Positions 1 through 8,059 of a DNA stretch of 64,000 bases are shown one piece after another. The notes under the pieces are model-generated. The model was not told the DNA's origin. It saw nothing but the letters and a program-made list of their open reading frames with translations, and searched no databases. This DNA is from Pseudomonas sp. PIC25 (GTDB lineage Bacteria; Pseudomonadota; Gammaproteobacteria; Pseudomonadales; Pseudomonadaceae): positions 1-64,000 of the forward strand of contig NZ_MUJY01000082.1 of NCBI RefSeq assembly GCF_002286785.1. Direction: 5' to 3'. The stretch's first letter is position 1. Each line of letters begins with the position of its first letter. A program made the translations under genes and the position numbers.

Positions 1-68
1 CGGGGAGAATTTCCGGGCGGAACGGAAAAAGATCGGTCTCTGGAAATGAACGGGGCGTTCCACGGGCA

Positions 69-86
69 GGCCCGTCGCGACGGGCC
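69..86. other. Perfect 18-bp palindrome upstream of araG
   Basis: GGCCCGTCGCGACGGGCC is its own reverse complement and would fold into a 7-bp GC stem with a CGCG loop in the transcript. It ends 52 bases before the araG start. In E. coli-type operons the binding-protein gene araF precedes araG, so this is probably an intercistronic hairpin that protects the abundant upstream message or attenuates read-through. That role is inferred; the upstream gene is outside the window. Confidence 0.5.
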
Positions 87-138
87 GAGCCCCGCGGTTT
101 CGCGTCCGGTGACCGAGGCGGGGGAACGGGAGACGGTC

Positions 139-1653
139 ATGTTCGAACAGGCCAAGGCGGGCGAGAGCCTGCGCTTCCACGGTATCGGCAAGACGTTCCC
201 CGGCGTTTGCGCGCTGTCGGAGATCAGCTTCGTCGCCCGGCCGGGCACGGTGCATGCGCTGATGGGTGAGAACGGCGCGGGCAAGTCGACCCTGCTGAAG
301 ATCCTCGGCGGCGCTTATGCGCCGAGCAGCGGCCATCTGCAGATCGGCGAGCGCCAGATGACCTTCCGCTCGGCGGCCGAGAGCATCGCCAACGGCGTCG
401 CGGTGATCCACCAGGAGTTGCATCTGGTGCCGGAAATGAGCGTGGCGGAGAACCTGCTGCTCGGCCACCTGCCGGCCCGCTTCGGCTTGGTCAACCGGCG
501 CGCGATGCTGCGCCAGGCCCGAGAACTGCTCAAGGGGCTGGCCGACGAGATCGACCCGGCGGCGCGCCTCGGCAGCCTGTCCCTGGGCCAGCGGCAACTG
601 GTGGAAATCGCCAAGGCGATGTCGCGCAACGCCCACGTGATCGCCTTCGACGAGCCCACCAGCAGCCTGTCCGCCCGCGAGATCGACCGGCTGATGGCGA
701 TCATCGCCCGCCTGCGCGACGAGGGCAGGGTGGTGCTCTACGTCTCGCACCGCATGGAAGAAATCTTCCGCATCTGCGATGCCGTCACGGTATTCAAGGA
801 CGGCCGTTTCGTGCGCACCTTCGAGGACATGCAGGCGCTGACCCACGACCAACTGGTGACCTGCATGGTCGGCCGCGACATCCAGGACATCTACAACTAC
901 CGCCCCCGCGAGCAGCACGGCGAGGCCCTGCGGGTCGACGGGCTGTTGGGGCCCGGCCTGCAGGAGCCGGTCAGCTTCGCGGTGAACAAGGGCGAGGTGC
1001 TGGGTTTCTTCGGCCTGGTCGGCGCCGGGCGCACCGAGCTGCTGCGGCTGCTCGCCGGCCTGACGCGCAGCAGTGCCGGCAGTCTGGCTCTCGATGGCCA
1101 GCCGCTGGTGCTGGCATCCCCGCGCGACGCCATCGCCGCCGGCATCCTGCTCTGTCCCGAGGACCGCAAGAAAGAAGGCATCGTGCCGCTGGCCAGCGTG
1201 GCGGAGAACATCAACATTGGCGCGCGCAGCCGACACACGCGGCTGGGGTGCCTGCTCCAGGGGCGCTGGGAGCGCGACAACGCCGTCCGGCAGATCCGCG
1301 CCCTGAGCATAAAAACCCCATCGCCGGCCCAGCAGATCCTCTATCTCTCCGGCGGCAACCAGCAGAAGGCGATCCTCGGCCGCTGGCTGTCGATGCCGAT
1401 GAAAGTCCTGCTGCTCGACGAGCCCACCCGCGGCATCGATATCGGCGCCAAGGCCGAGATCTACCAGATCATCCACGACCTCGCCGCCGAGGGCATCGCG
1501 GTGATCGTGGTGTCCAGCGACCTGATGGAAGTCATCGGCATATCCGACCGCATCCTGGTCATGAGCGAAGGCGCGATCACCGGCGAGGTGCCGCGCGAGC
1601 AGGCGGAGGAATCGCGCCTGTTGCAATTGGCCCTGCCGCGTTCGCGCGGCTGA
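139..1653 (+). CDS. araG: L-arabinose ABC transporter, ATP-binding subunit AraG
   Basis: This 504-residue cytoplasmic ATPase powers arabinose import with AraH and a periplasmic binding protein. It has two fused nucleotide-binding domains. The first has Walker A GENGAGKST (residues 43-51), signature LSLGQRQ and Walker B FDEPTSSL. The second has the degenerate Walker A GLVGAGRTEL, signature LSGGNQQKAILGRWL and Walker B LLLDEPTRGID; this asymmetry is typical of the RbsA/MglA/AraG class. The opening GIGKTFPGV, QELHLVPEM and the IKTP segment match E. coli AraG specifically, as does the 504-residue length. An upstream in-frame ATG at 46 would add 31 residues, but the ATG at 139 has a GGGAG ribosome site about seven bases upstream and gives the family length. 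araH follows 19 bases later. The substrate could extend to D-galactose, which shares the C2-C4 configuration of L-arabinose. Confidence 0.92.
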   Translation: MFEQAKAGESLRFHGIGKTFPGVCALSEISFVARPGTVHALMGENGAGKSTLLKILGGAYAPSSGHLQIGERQMTFRSAAESIANGVAVIHQELHLVPEMSVAENLLLGHLPARFGLVNRRAMLRQARELLKGLADEIDPAARLGSLSLGQRQLVEIAKAMSRNAHVIAFDEPTSSLSAREIDRLMAIIARLRDEGRVVLYVSHRMEEIFRICDAVTVFKDGRFVRTFEDMQALTHDQLVTCMVGRDIQDIYNYRPREQHGEALRVDGLLGPGLQEPVSFAVNKGEVLGFFGLVGAGRTELLRLLAGLTRSSAGSLALDGQPLVLASPRDAIAAGILLCPEDRKKEGIVPLASVAENINIGARSRHTRLGCLLQGRWERDNAVRQIRALSIKTPSPAQQILYLSGGNQQKAILGRWLSMPMKVLLLDEPTRGIDIGAKAEIYQIIHDLAAEGIAVIVVSSDLMEVIGISDRILVMSEGAITGEVPREQAEESRLLQLALPRSRG

Positions 1654-1672
1654 ACGAAACACGAGGTGATCC

Positions 1673-2641
1673 ATGGCGACTCAAGAAACGACCCTGGCGG
1701 CTCCCCGGCAAGGCCTCAATATGCGGCGCTTCCTCGACGACTGGGCGATGCTGCTGGCGGCGCTGGGCATCTTCCTGCTCTCGGCGCTGTTCATCGAGAA
1801 CTTCCTCTCGCCGCTGAACATGCGTGGCCTGGGCCTGGCGATCTCCACGGTGGGCATCGCCGCCTGCACCATGCTGTTCTGCCTCGCCTCGGGGCATTTC
1901 GATCTATCGGTGGGCTCGGTGATCGCCTGCTCCGGGGTGGTCGCCGCAGTGGTCATGCGCGATACCGAGAGCGTCTTCCTCGGTGTGTCCGCCGCCTTGG
2001 CGCTGGGCCTGGCGGTGGGCATGGTCAACGGCATCGTCATCGCCAAGCTGCGCATCAACGCATTGATCACCACGCTGGCGACCATGCAGATCGTCCGCGG
2101 CCTGGCCTACATCTTCTCCAACGGCAAGGCGGTGGGGGTGATGCAGGAAGACTTCTTCATCTTCGGTAACGGCCAACTGCTCGGCGTGCCGGTGCCGATC
2201 CTGATCACCATCCTCTGCTTCATCTTCTTCGGCTGGCTGCTCAACTACACCACCTACGGGCGCAACACCATGGCCATCGGCGGCAACCAGGAAGCGGCGC
2301 TGCTGGCCGGGGTGCGGGTCGACCGCACCAAGATCGTCATCTTCGCCGTGCACGGCCTGATCGGCGCACTGGCCGGCGTGGTGCTGGCGTCGCGGATGAC
2401 CTCCGGGCAGCCGATGATCGGCCAGGGCTTCGAACTCACCGTGATTTCCGCCTGCGTGCTCGGCGGCGTCTCCCTGAGCGGCGGTATCGGCATGATGCGC
2501 CACGTGATCGCCGGGGTGCTGATCCTGGCCATCATCGAAAACGCCATGAACCTGAAGAACATCGACACCTTCTACCAGTACGTCATCCGCGGCACGATCC
2601 TGCTGCTGGCGGTGATCATCGATCGCTTGAAACAACGCTGA
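1673..2641 (+). CDS. araH: L-arabinose ABC transporter permease AraH
   Basis: This 322-residue inner-membrane permease forms the channel for the sugar importer driven by AraG. It is almost entirely hydrophobic, with roughly eight to ten membrane segments. It contains conserved blocks of the BPD_transp_2 (branched-chain/ribose type) family: LFCLASGHFDLSVGSVIAC, INALITTLATMQIVRGLAY, GRNTMAIGGNQEAA and VISACVLGGVSLSGGIG. These blocks follow E. coli AraH nearly residue for residue. The start has a GAGGTG site six bases upstream. The gene sits between araG and dgoK, so import and galactonate breakdown are probably co-transcribed. The periplasmic partner araF is not in the window. Confidence 0.92.
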   Translation: MATQETTLAAPRQGLNMRRFLDDWAMLLAALGIFLLSALFIENFLSPLNMRGLGLAISTVGIAACTMLFCLASGHFDLSVGSVIACSGVVAAVVMRDTESVFLGVSAALALGLAVGMVNGIVIAKLRINALITTLATMQIVRGLAYIFSNGKAVGVMQEDFFIFGNGQLLGVPVPILITILCFIFFGWLLNYTTYGRNTMAIGGNQEAALLAGVRVDRTKIVIFAVHGLIGALAGVVLASRMTSGQPMIGQGFELTVISACVLGGVSLSGGIGMMRHVIAGVLILAIIENAMNLKNIDTFYQYVIRGTILLLAVIIDRLKQR

Positions 2642-2672
2642 GACACGGCCGTGTGTGGCCGGGAGGATCGCG

Positions 2673-3659
2673 GTGAGAACGCATCTGATCGCGCTGGACT
2701 GGGGCACCACGTCGCTGCGTGCCTATCGGCTCGGCGTGGCTGGCGAAACGCTGGAAGAGCGCAGCCTGGCGCGCGGCATCTTGCAACTCGACGGTAGCGG
2801 TGACGCCGCCTTCGAAGGTGCCCTGGACGAAGCCTGCGGCGACTGGCTGGATGCCGAGCCCGGCGTGCCGCTGATCGCCTGCGGCATGGTCGGCAGTGCC
2901 CAGGGCTGGCGCGAGGCCGCCTACGTGGACGTGCCGCTGGACGACGGGCGACTGGCCGCGGCGCTGACCCCCATCGAAACCCGGCGCGGCAACATGCTTT
3001 GGGTGATCCCCGGGGCGATCCAGCAAGGTCCACTGCCAAACGTCATGCGCGGCGAGGAAACCCAGGTGTTCGGCCTGCTCGCCGGGCTGGGCGAAGACGA
3101 GCGGGACGAGCCCCTGCTGATCGGCCTGCCGGGCAGCCACAGCAAATGGGTGACGGCGGAGGACGGACGCCTGGGCCGCTTCCACACCTTCATGACCGGC
3201 GAAGTCTACGCCGCGCTTCTGGGGCATACCTTGCTCGGGCGGACCGTCGTCCCTTGCGATGCCTTCGATGCTGCGGCCTTCGAAGAGGGCGTGCGCGTTG
3301 CCCGCTCCGACGACGGACGCGGCGGCCCGCTGTCCACCATCTTCAGCAGTCGCACGCGGGTGCTGACCGGCAGCCTGCGTGGCGAGTCCCAGGCTGACTA
3401 CCTGTCCGGCCTGCTGATCGGCCACGAATTGATGGCCATGGCCGAGGTCTGCCAGGCCGACCCACACCAGCGCATCGTGCTGGTCGGCAACTCCGCGCTT
3501 TGCGCGCGTTACCTGTGGGCCTTGGAACACAGTGGTTTCTGCGCCCTCAGCTTCGCCTCGCAGGCTACAGCCGCCGGACTCTGGCGCATCGCGGAGCGGG
3601 GTGGGCTGCTCGCGATTCATCCCGTAGACGAGGTACGCGCATGCTCCGCCAAGCGTTAG
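2673..3659 (+). CDS. dgoK: 2-dehydro-3-deoxygalactonokinase DgoK
   Basis: DgoK phosphorylates 2-keto-3-deoxy-D-galactonate with ATP at C6, the second step after DgoD in the De Ley-Doudoroff route. The protein opens with LIALDWGTTSLRAY, the phosphate-1 loop of the DGOK family in the actin-like ATPase fold. LIGLPGSHSKWV and FHTFMTGEVYALL-like segments follow in mid-protein. At 328 residues it is about 35 longer than E. coli DgoK, as is usual in Pseudomonas. I chose the GTG at 2673 because GGGAGG lies seven bases upstream; a GTG at 2655 has no such site. The 3' end overlaps dgoA by 19 bases, indicating translational coupling. Confidence 0.88.
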   Translation: MRTHLIALDWGTTSLRAYRLGVAGETLEERSLARGILQLDGSGDAAFEGALDEACGDWLDAEPGVPLIACGMVGSAQGWREAAYVDVPLDDGRLAAALTPIETRRGNMLWVIPGAIQQGPLPNVMRGEETQVFGLLAGLGEDERDEPLLIGLPGSHSKWVTAEDGRLGRFHTFMTGEVYAALLGHTLLGRTVVPCDAFDAAAFEEGVRVARSDDGRGGPLSTIFSSRTRVLTGSLRGESQADYLSGLLIGHELMAMAEVCQADPHQRIVLVGNSALCARYLWALEHSGFCALSFASQATAAGLWRIAERGGLLAIHPVDEVRACSAKR

Positions 3660-4270
3660 CCGCCAACGGCCTGATCGCCATCCTGCGCGGCGTGCAGCCC
3701 GACGAGGTGGAAGCCATTGGCCGTGCTCTCTACGATGCCGGTTTCCGGGTCGTCGAAGTCCCGCTCAATTCGCCGCAGCCGCTGGAGAGCATCGCCCTTC
3801 TGCGCAGGAGCCTGCCGCGCGATTGCCTGATTGGCGCCGGCACCGTACTGAGTGTCACCCAGGTGGAAGAGGTGTGGACGGCGGGAGGCGAACTGATCGT
3901 CATGCCGCACGGCGACCCCCAGGTGATTTGCGCGGCCAAGGCTGCCGGGCTGGCTGTCGCGCCCGGCGTGGCGACGCCCACCGAAGCCTTCGCCGCCCTG
4001 GCCGAGGGTGCCGACGTGCTCAAGCTGTTCCCGGCCGAACAGCTCGGCCCCAGCGTACTCAAGGCGTGGCGCGCGGTGCTGCCCGCCGCGACCGCCCTGT
4101 TGCCGGTGGGCGGCATCACGCCGGAGAACATGGCGGCCTACCGTCGGGCCGGCGCCTCCGGTTTCGGCCTCGGCTCGGCGCTCTATGCACCGGGCATGGA
4201 TGCCGACGAAGTGGGCCGCCGCGCGCGGGCCTTCGTCCAGGCCGCCACCGCTCCCATTCCGTTCCCATGA
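3641..4270 (+). CDS. dgoA: 2-dehydro-3-deoxy-6-phosphogalactonate aldolase DgoA
   Basis: DgoA cleaves 2-keto-3-deoxy-6-phosphogalactonate to pyruvate and glyceraldehyde 3-phosphate. It is a 209-residue class I aldolase of the KDPG/KDPGal family. Visible family blocks are [12 protein letters not shown] near the N-terminus, [19 protein letters not shown], and [14 protein letters not shown], whose lysine is the Schiff-base residue. VGGITPEN and the GLGSALY phosphate-binding end follow. The ATG at 3641 lies inside the dgoK 3' end (19-base overlap). A longer reading from 3500 would run further into dgoK and adds nothing family-like. dgoD follows after ten bases. Confidence 0.92.
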   Translation: MLRQALAANGLIAILRGVQPDEVEAIGRALYDAGFRVVEVPLNSPQPLESIALLRRSLPRDCLIGAGTVLSVTQVEEVWTAGGELIVMPHGDPQVICAAKAAGLAVAPGVATPTEAFAALAEGADVLKLFPAEQLGPSVLKAWRAVLPAATALLPVGGITPENMAAYRRAGASGFGLGSALYAPGMDADEVGRRARAFVQAATAPIPFP

Positions 4271-4280
4271 GAAGTCGACG

Positions 4281-5429
4281 ATGAAAATCACCGGGCTCAC
4301 CACCTATCTCGTTCCGCCGCGCTGGCTGTTCCTCCGCATCGACACCGATGTGGGCCTAAGCGGTTGGGGCGAGCCGGTGGTGGAAGGGCGGGCGCACACG
4401 GTCGCGGCGGCGGTCGAGGAACTGGCCGACTACCTGATCGGCAAGGACCCGCGACACATCGAGGACCACTGGACGGTGCTCTATCGCGGCGGCTTCTACC
4501 GGGGTGGCGCGATCCACATGAGCGCCCTGGCTGGTATCGACCAGGCACTCTGGGACATCAAAGGCAAGGCCCTCGGTGTGTCGGTAGCCGACCTGCTCGG
4601 CGGCCGCGTGCGCGAGCGCATCCGCGTGTACTCCTGGATCGGCGGCGACCGTCCGGCCGATACCGCCAACGCCGCGCGACAGGCGGTGGCACGCGGCTTC
4701 AGCGCGGTGAAGATGAATGCCTGCGAGGAAATGCAATTCGTCGACAGCCACGCCAAGGTGGACGCGGTACTGGCCAACATGGCGGCCATCCGCGAGGCGG
4801 TGGGCGGCGAGATCGGCATCGGCGTGGACTTCCACGGCCGGGTGCACAAGCCCATGGCGAAAATCCTCATGAAGGAGCTCGAACCCTACCGGCCGATGTT
4901 CATCGAGGAGCCGGTGCTCAGTGAGAATTACGAGGCATTGAAGGAACTGGCACCGCTCTCCTGCGCCCCTATCGCCCTGGGCGAACGGCTGTATTCGCGC
5001 TGGGACTTCAAACGCATCCTCGCCGAAGGCTACGTCGACATCATCCAGCCGGACGCCTCCCACGCCGGCGGTATCACCGAAACCCGCAAGATCGCCAGCA
5101 TGGCCGAAGCCTACGACGTCGCCCTGGCCCTCCACTGCCCCCTGGGCCCCATCGCCCTGGCCACCTGCCTGCAACTGGACGGCGTCTGCTACAACGCCTT
5201 TATCCAGGAACAGAGCCTCGGCATCCACTACAACGAAGGCAACGACCTGCTCGACTACCTGCACAACCCGGAAGTCTTCCACTACCAGGACGGCTTCGTC
5301 ACCCTCCCCAACGGCCCCGGCCTGGGTATCGAGGTCAACGAAGAGTACGTGATAGAACGCACCCGCACCGGCCACCGCTGGCGCAACCCGGTGTGGCGGC
5401 ATGCGGATGGGAGTGTGGCGGAGTGGTAA
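4281..5429 (+). CDS. dgoD: D-galactonate dehydratase DgoD
   Basis: DgoD removes water from D-galactonate to give 2-keto-3-deoxygalactonate and belongs to the mandelate racemase branch of the enolase superfamily. At 382 residues it has the same length as E. coli DgoD and shares [24 protein letters not shown] and the terminal [11 protein letters not shown]. Expected catalytic and Mg2+ residues are visible: Asp and His in VDFHGR, Glu in FIEEPV, Glu in GERLYS and His in ALHCPLGP. It is the third gene of dgoK-dgoA-dgoD. Galactose dehydrogenase and galactonolactonase, needed to make galactonate from galactose, are not in the window. Confidence 0.95.
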   Translation: MKITGLTTYLVPPRWLFLRIDTDVGLSGWGEPVVEGRAHTVAAAVEELADYLIGKDPRHIEDHWTVLYRGGFYRGGAIHMSALAGIDQALWDIKGKALGVSVADLLGGRVRERIRVYSWIGGDRPADTANAARQAVARGFSAVKMNACEEMQFVDSHAKVDAVLANMAAIREAVGGEIGIGVDFHGRVHKPMAKILMKELEPYRPMFIEEPVLSENYEALKELAPLSCAPIALGERLYSRWDFKRILAEGYVDIIQPDASHAGGITETRKIASMAEAYDVALALHCPLGPIALATCLQLDGVCYNAFIQEQSLGIHYNEGNDLLDYLHNPEVFHYQDGFVTLPNGPGLGIEVNEEYVIERTRTGHRWRNPVWRHADGSVAEW

Positions 5430-5486
5430 GGCGATGCTCGGGATGAGTCGCACCCAGAGTGAGGTTGGCTTGTAGGACAGGCCTGG

Positions 5487-5517
5487 CGCGCCCTCTCCCG
5501 CTCCGGGAGAGGGCGCG
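5487..5517. terminator. Perfect 14-bp stem-loop between convergent genes
   Basis: CGCGCCCTCTCCCG, a CTC loop and the exact reverse complement form a 14-bp hairpin ending four bases before the stop of the convergent lipase gene. There is no clear T-run on either side, so it could be a bidirectional terminator or a copy of a short Pseudomonas intergenic repeat. The structure is certain; the role is inferred. Confidence 0.5.
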
Positions 5518-5521
5518 GGGA

Positions 5522-6595
5522 TCAGCGGCTGGCTTCCACGAAAGTGTCGTCGGAAGGTTCCTTGGAGTAGATGCCCCGGTTGTGCACCAGTTTCTTGGTG
5601 CCGTTCATCAGGGCCGCGGTGCGGCTGTCGCTGGTTCTGGCCGAGGCGGCCTGGTTGCTGGTGCCGCTGATCGACGGCGGGTTGAAGCTGAACGACCAGA
5701 GATAGTGCCAGACGGCTGCCGAGTGTTTTTCGCTGATTTGCACCGCGTTGAAGTACCAGGGTTTGAGTTCGGTGAAGGCGGTCATTTTCATCAGGCCCTT
5801 GTTCTCGTCGCCGACGAAAGGGTTGCTGGCGACGGCCGAGCTGCGGTAGGCCTCGAAGATCACGCCCTTGGTCTTCAGTTCGCTGACGTAGCTGCGGCAC
5901 ACCTCGCCGACCCATTTGTTGCCCAGGTAGCTCTTGGGCCAGTTGGAATAAAAGGGGTCGAGTAGGGCCACGCGCTTGGGCAGCAGGCGGCTGGACAGGG
6001 TGCCGGCGGTCACGGCGTCGCTGATTTTCTTGGTCAGGACAATCGCCAGCTCGTTACCGAGGGAGTGGCCGAGGATGCGGATGTTGCTGCCGCTGTAGCC
6101 AGCCATGTTGGCCTTGTAGTGTTCGAACAGCAGGTCGCCGACCGATTTGTTCGGGCCGCTGCTGTACGCGCCGCTGCTGTTGCGCCAGCGCATCGCGCGC
6201 GGGCCGCTGGCGGTCCAGATCTTGGCTTCGGCGTCTTTCACTTCCGCTTCGTCGGCGAACTGGTTCCAGTAGAGGATGCCGACGTTGTAGCCGGCCGCGA
6301 GCCAGGCGTAGGCCAAGTCCAGATCCGGGCCGCCGGCGTCCTTGCGGTTGAAGGTTTCGCGGTTTTTCGCCCGGGTTTTGCCGTTCTGCCAACCGTGAAT
6401 GTAGATGACGGTGGGCTTGCTGTTGCTGAAATAGGCGTTGGCGTGGCCGGGGATGGCCTTCTCCCAGGTGTCGCCATAGCCGAACCAGTACAGGCCGTGG
6501 TCGAGGTTCTGGAAGATGCTGTCGGGGAATACGCCGACGGCGGCATGGGTCAGGGAGGAAAAGCTCAGCACTAGCAATAAGAAGAGCCTGCGCAT
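5522..6595 (-). CDS. Secreted lipase-like alpha/beta hydrolase
   Basis: This is a 357-residue exported hydrolase of unknown substrate. The N-terminus MRRLFLLLVLSFSSLTHA is a signal peptide with likely cleavage after THA. IYIHGWQNG resembles the oxyanion-hole region of lipases. ILGHSLGNE is the nucleophile elbow with the catalytic serine. An aspartate in ALLDPFY and a histidine near EKHSAAVWHY are candidate triad partners. I chose the ATG at 6595 because it opens the signal peptide and has AGGTG five bases upstream; an in-frame start at 6664 only adds unrelated residues. An A-rich Hfq/Crc-type motif lies against the ribosome site. It points toward dgoD and is not part of that operon. Lipase or esterase activity is inferred from the fold alone. 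Confidence 0.7.
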   Translation of the reverse strand: MRRLFLLLVLSFSSLTHAAVGVFPDSIFQNLDHGLYWFGYGDTWEKAIPGHANAYFSNSKPTVIYIHGWQNGKTRAKNRETFNRKDAGGPDLDLAYAWLAAGYNVGILYWNQFADEAEVKDAEAKIWTASGPRAMRWRNSSGAYSSGPNKSVGDLLFEHYKANMAGYSGSNIRILGHSLGNELAIVLTKKISDAVTAGTLSSRLLPKRVALLDPFYSNWPKSYLGNKWVGEVCRSYVSELKTKGVIFEAYRSSAVASNPFVGDENKGLMKMTAFTELKPWYFNAVQISEKHSAAVWHYLWSFSFNPPSISGTSNQAASARTSDSRTAALMNGTKKLVHNRGIYSKEPSDDTFVEASR

Positions 6596-6602
6596 GTTGG
6601 CA

Positions 6603-6616
6603 CCTGTTGTTGTTAT
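6603..6616 (-). promoter_or_regulatory. A-rich Hfq/Crc (CA) motif at the lipase ribosome site
   Basis: The minus strand reads ATAACAACAACAGG directly against the AGGTG ribosome site. It contains AACAACAA, a match to the AAnAAnAA motif bound by Hfq with Crc in Pseudomonas catabolite repression. Its position would block ribosome entry. Control by Hfq/Crc is inferred. Confidence 0.55.
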
Positions 6617-6811
6617 GGCGGTGGTGCCGGCAGATTCATGGAGCATCAGGCAATCAGCCATCACCCGAATGGGTGGGCTTGAATACCGTGTGGTCTATGT
6701 CACGTCGAGTTCACTTTGGATGTCACGGAACCAGGGCGGTTGGCGGGACGCGGATCGGTATTCCGGGAGGTGGGGGATGGCCGAAGCCATCCCTTTTACG
6801 GAAGGGGTGGC

Positions 6812-7957
6812 CTACTTCGCCTTGGGAAACTTATAGATCGTCGTCTGCGTGTAGACCTGCCCCGGGTCGAGCCGGGTGCTGGGGAAGTCCGGCTGGTTCG
6901 GCGAGTCGGGGTAGTGCTGGGTTTCCAGGGTGAAAGCGCTCCAGTGCGGGTAGGCCTTGCCGCCCTTGCCGTGGATGCTGCCGTCGAGGAAGTTGCTGGT
7001 GTAGAGCTGCACGCCGGGTTCGGTGGTGTACATCTGCAGCACCCGGCCGGAGGCCGGATCGGTGACTTCGGCGGCCAGTTTGCTCAGGTCGCCACCGGTA
7101 TCGAGAAGCCAGTTGAAGTCGAAGCCGCCCTGCTTGGGTTCGGCAAATTTCAGTTGCGGGTGGTCGTCCTTGATGTGCTTGCCGAAGGCGGTGGGGGTGA
7201 GGAAGTCCATGGGCGTGCCGGCGACGTCCGGGAGTTCGCCGGTAGGGATCAGCTTGTCGTTGACCGGTGTGTAGCGCGAGGCGTGCAGCGTGGCGACCTG
7301 CTCGAGGATGCTCGGACTGCCGGCACCGGCCAAGTTGAAGTAGCTGTGGTTGGTCAGGTTGAGCACCGTGGGTTTGTCGGTGGTGGCGTGGTACTGGATG
7401 CGCAGTTCGTTGGCGTCGTTGAGGCTGTAGGTGACGCGGGTGGTGAGGGTGCCGGGAAAGCCCATCTCGCCGTCGGGCGAGACATAGCTGAGCTGCACAC
7501 CGACCCAGCCGTCCTCGTCGTGCGGGGTGGCCTGCCAGAGCTTGCGGTCGAAGCCTTCCGGCCCGCCGTGCAGGGCGTTGCTGCCGTTGTTCTGCGGGAT
7601 CTGGTAGGTCTTGCCGTCCAGCACGAAGCGGCCTTCGGCGATGCGATTGCCGAAGCGGCCAATGGTGGCGCCGAAGTAGACGTTGCCGTTCTTCAGGTAG
7701 CCGTCGACGTTGTCGAAGCCGAGCACGATGTCATCGACCTTGCCCTGTTTGTCTGGTACCCGTAGCGCCTGGAGGATGCCGCCGTAGGCGATGACCACTG
7801 CCTCCATGCCCTGGCTGTTGCGCAGGGTGAATTTCTCCACTGCCCTGCCGTCGGGCAGTGTGCCGAAGCTGCCGCGCTCGCTGGAGAGGCCCTGGGCCTG
7901 GGCGATGCCGATCATCATTGATAAACCGAGTCCGCTGAGAATCCGAGCATGTTTCAT
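6812..7957 (-). CDS. galM: Aldose 1-epimerase (galactose mutarotase), periplasmic
   Basis: The enzyme interconverts alpha and beta anomers of galactose and related aldoses. The 381-residue protein starts with a signal peptide ending at GIAQA, so it should act in the periplasm before import. Family landmarks are GRFGNRIAEGRF, NALHGG (first catalytic His), NLTNHSYFNL (second catalytic His) and FTLETQHYPDSPN (catalytic Glu). The ATG at 7957 has AAGGTGG upstream; an in-frame start at 8041 would bury the signal peptide. It sits 102 bases downstream of the sugar-acid dehydratase on the same strand, consistent with one catabolic unit. The symbol follows the family; exact sugar preference is not visible. 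Confidence 0.88.
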   Translation of the reverse strand: MKHARILSGLGLSMMIGIAQAQGLSSERGSFGTLPDGRAVEKFTLRNSQGMEAVVIAYGGILQALRVPDKQGKVDDIVLGFDNVDGYLKNGNVYFGATIGRFGNRIAEGRFVLDGKTYQIPQNNGSNALHGGPEGFDRKLWQATPHDEDGWVGVQLSYVSPDGEMGFPGTLTTRVTYSLNDANELRIQYHATTDKPTVLNLTNHSYFNLAGAGSPSILEQVATLHASRYTPVNDKLIPTGELPDVAGTPMDFLTPTAFGKHIKDDHPQLKFAEPKQGGFDFNWLLDTGGDLSKLAAEVTDPASGRVLQMYTTEPGVQLYTSNFLDGSIHGKGGKAYPHWSAFTLETQHYPDSPNQPDFPSTRLDPGQVYTQTTIYKFPKAK

Positions 7958-7965
7958 CGAGGCCA

Positions 7966-7977
7966 CCTTTTTGTTGT
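7966..7977 (-). promoter_or_regulatory. A-rich Hfq/Crc (CA) motif overlapping the galM ribosome site
   Basis: The minus strand reads ACAACAAAAAGG, containing AACAAAAA (AAnAAnAA), and runs into the AAGGTGG ribosome site of the mutarotase gene. This placement is typical of Crc/Hfq translational targets. The motif is seen; the regulation is inferred. Confidence 0.5.
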
Positions 7978-8059
7978 AGGTCAGCGGCACGCTTCCGTGC
8001 CGGTTTACAGGCGGATGTCCGGGACGGCCTGGCAGGGGCATCCGCTTGAAGCGATTCGG

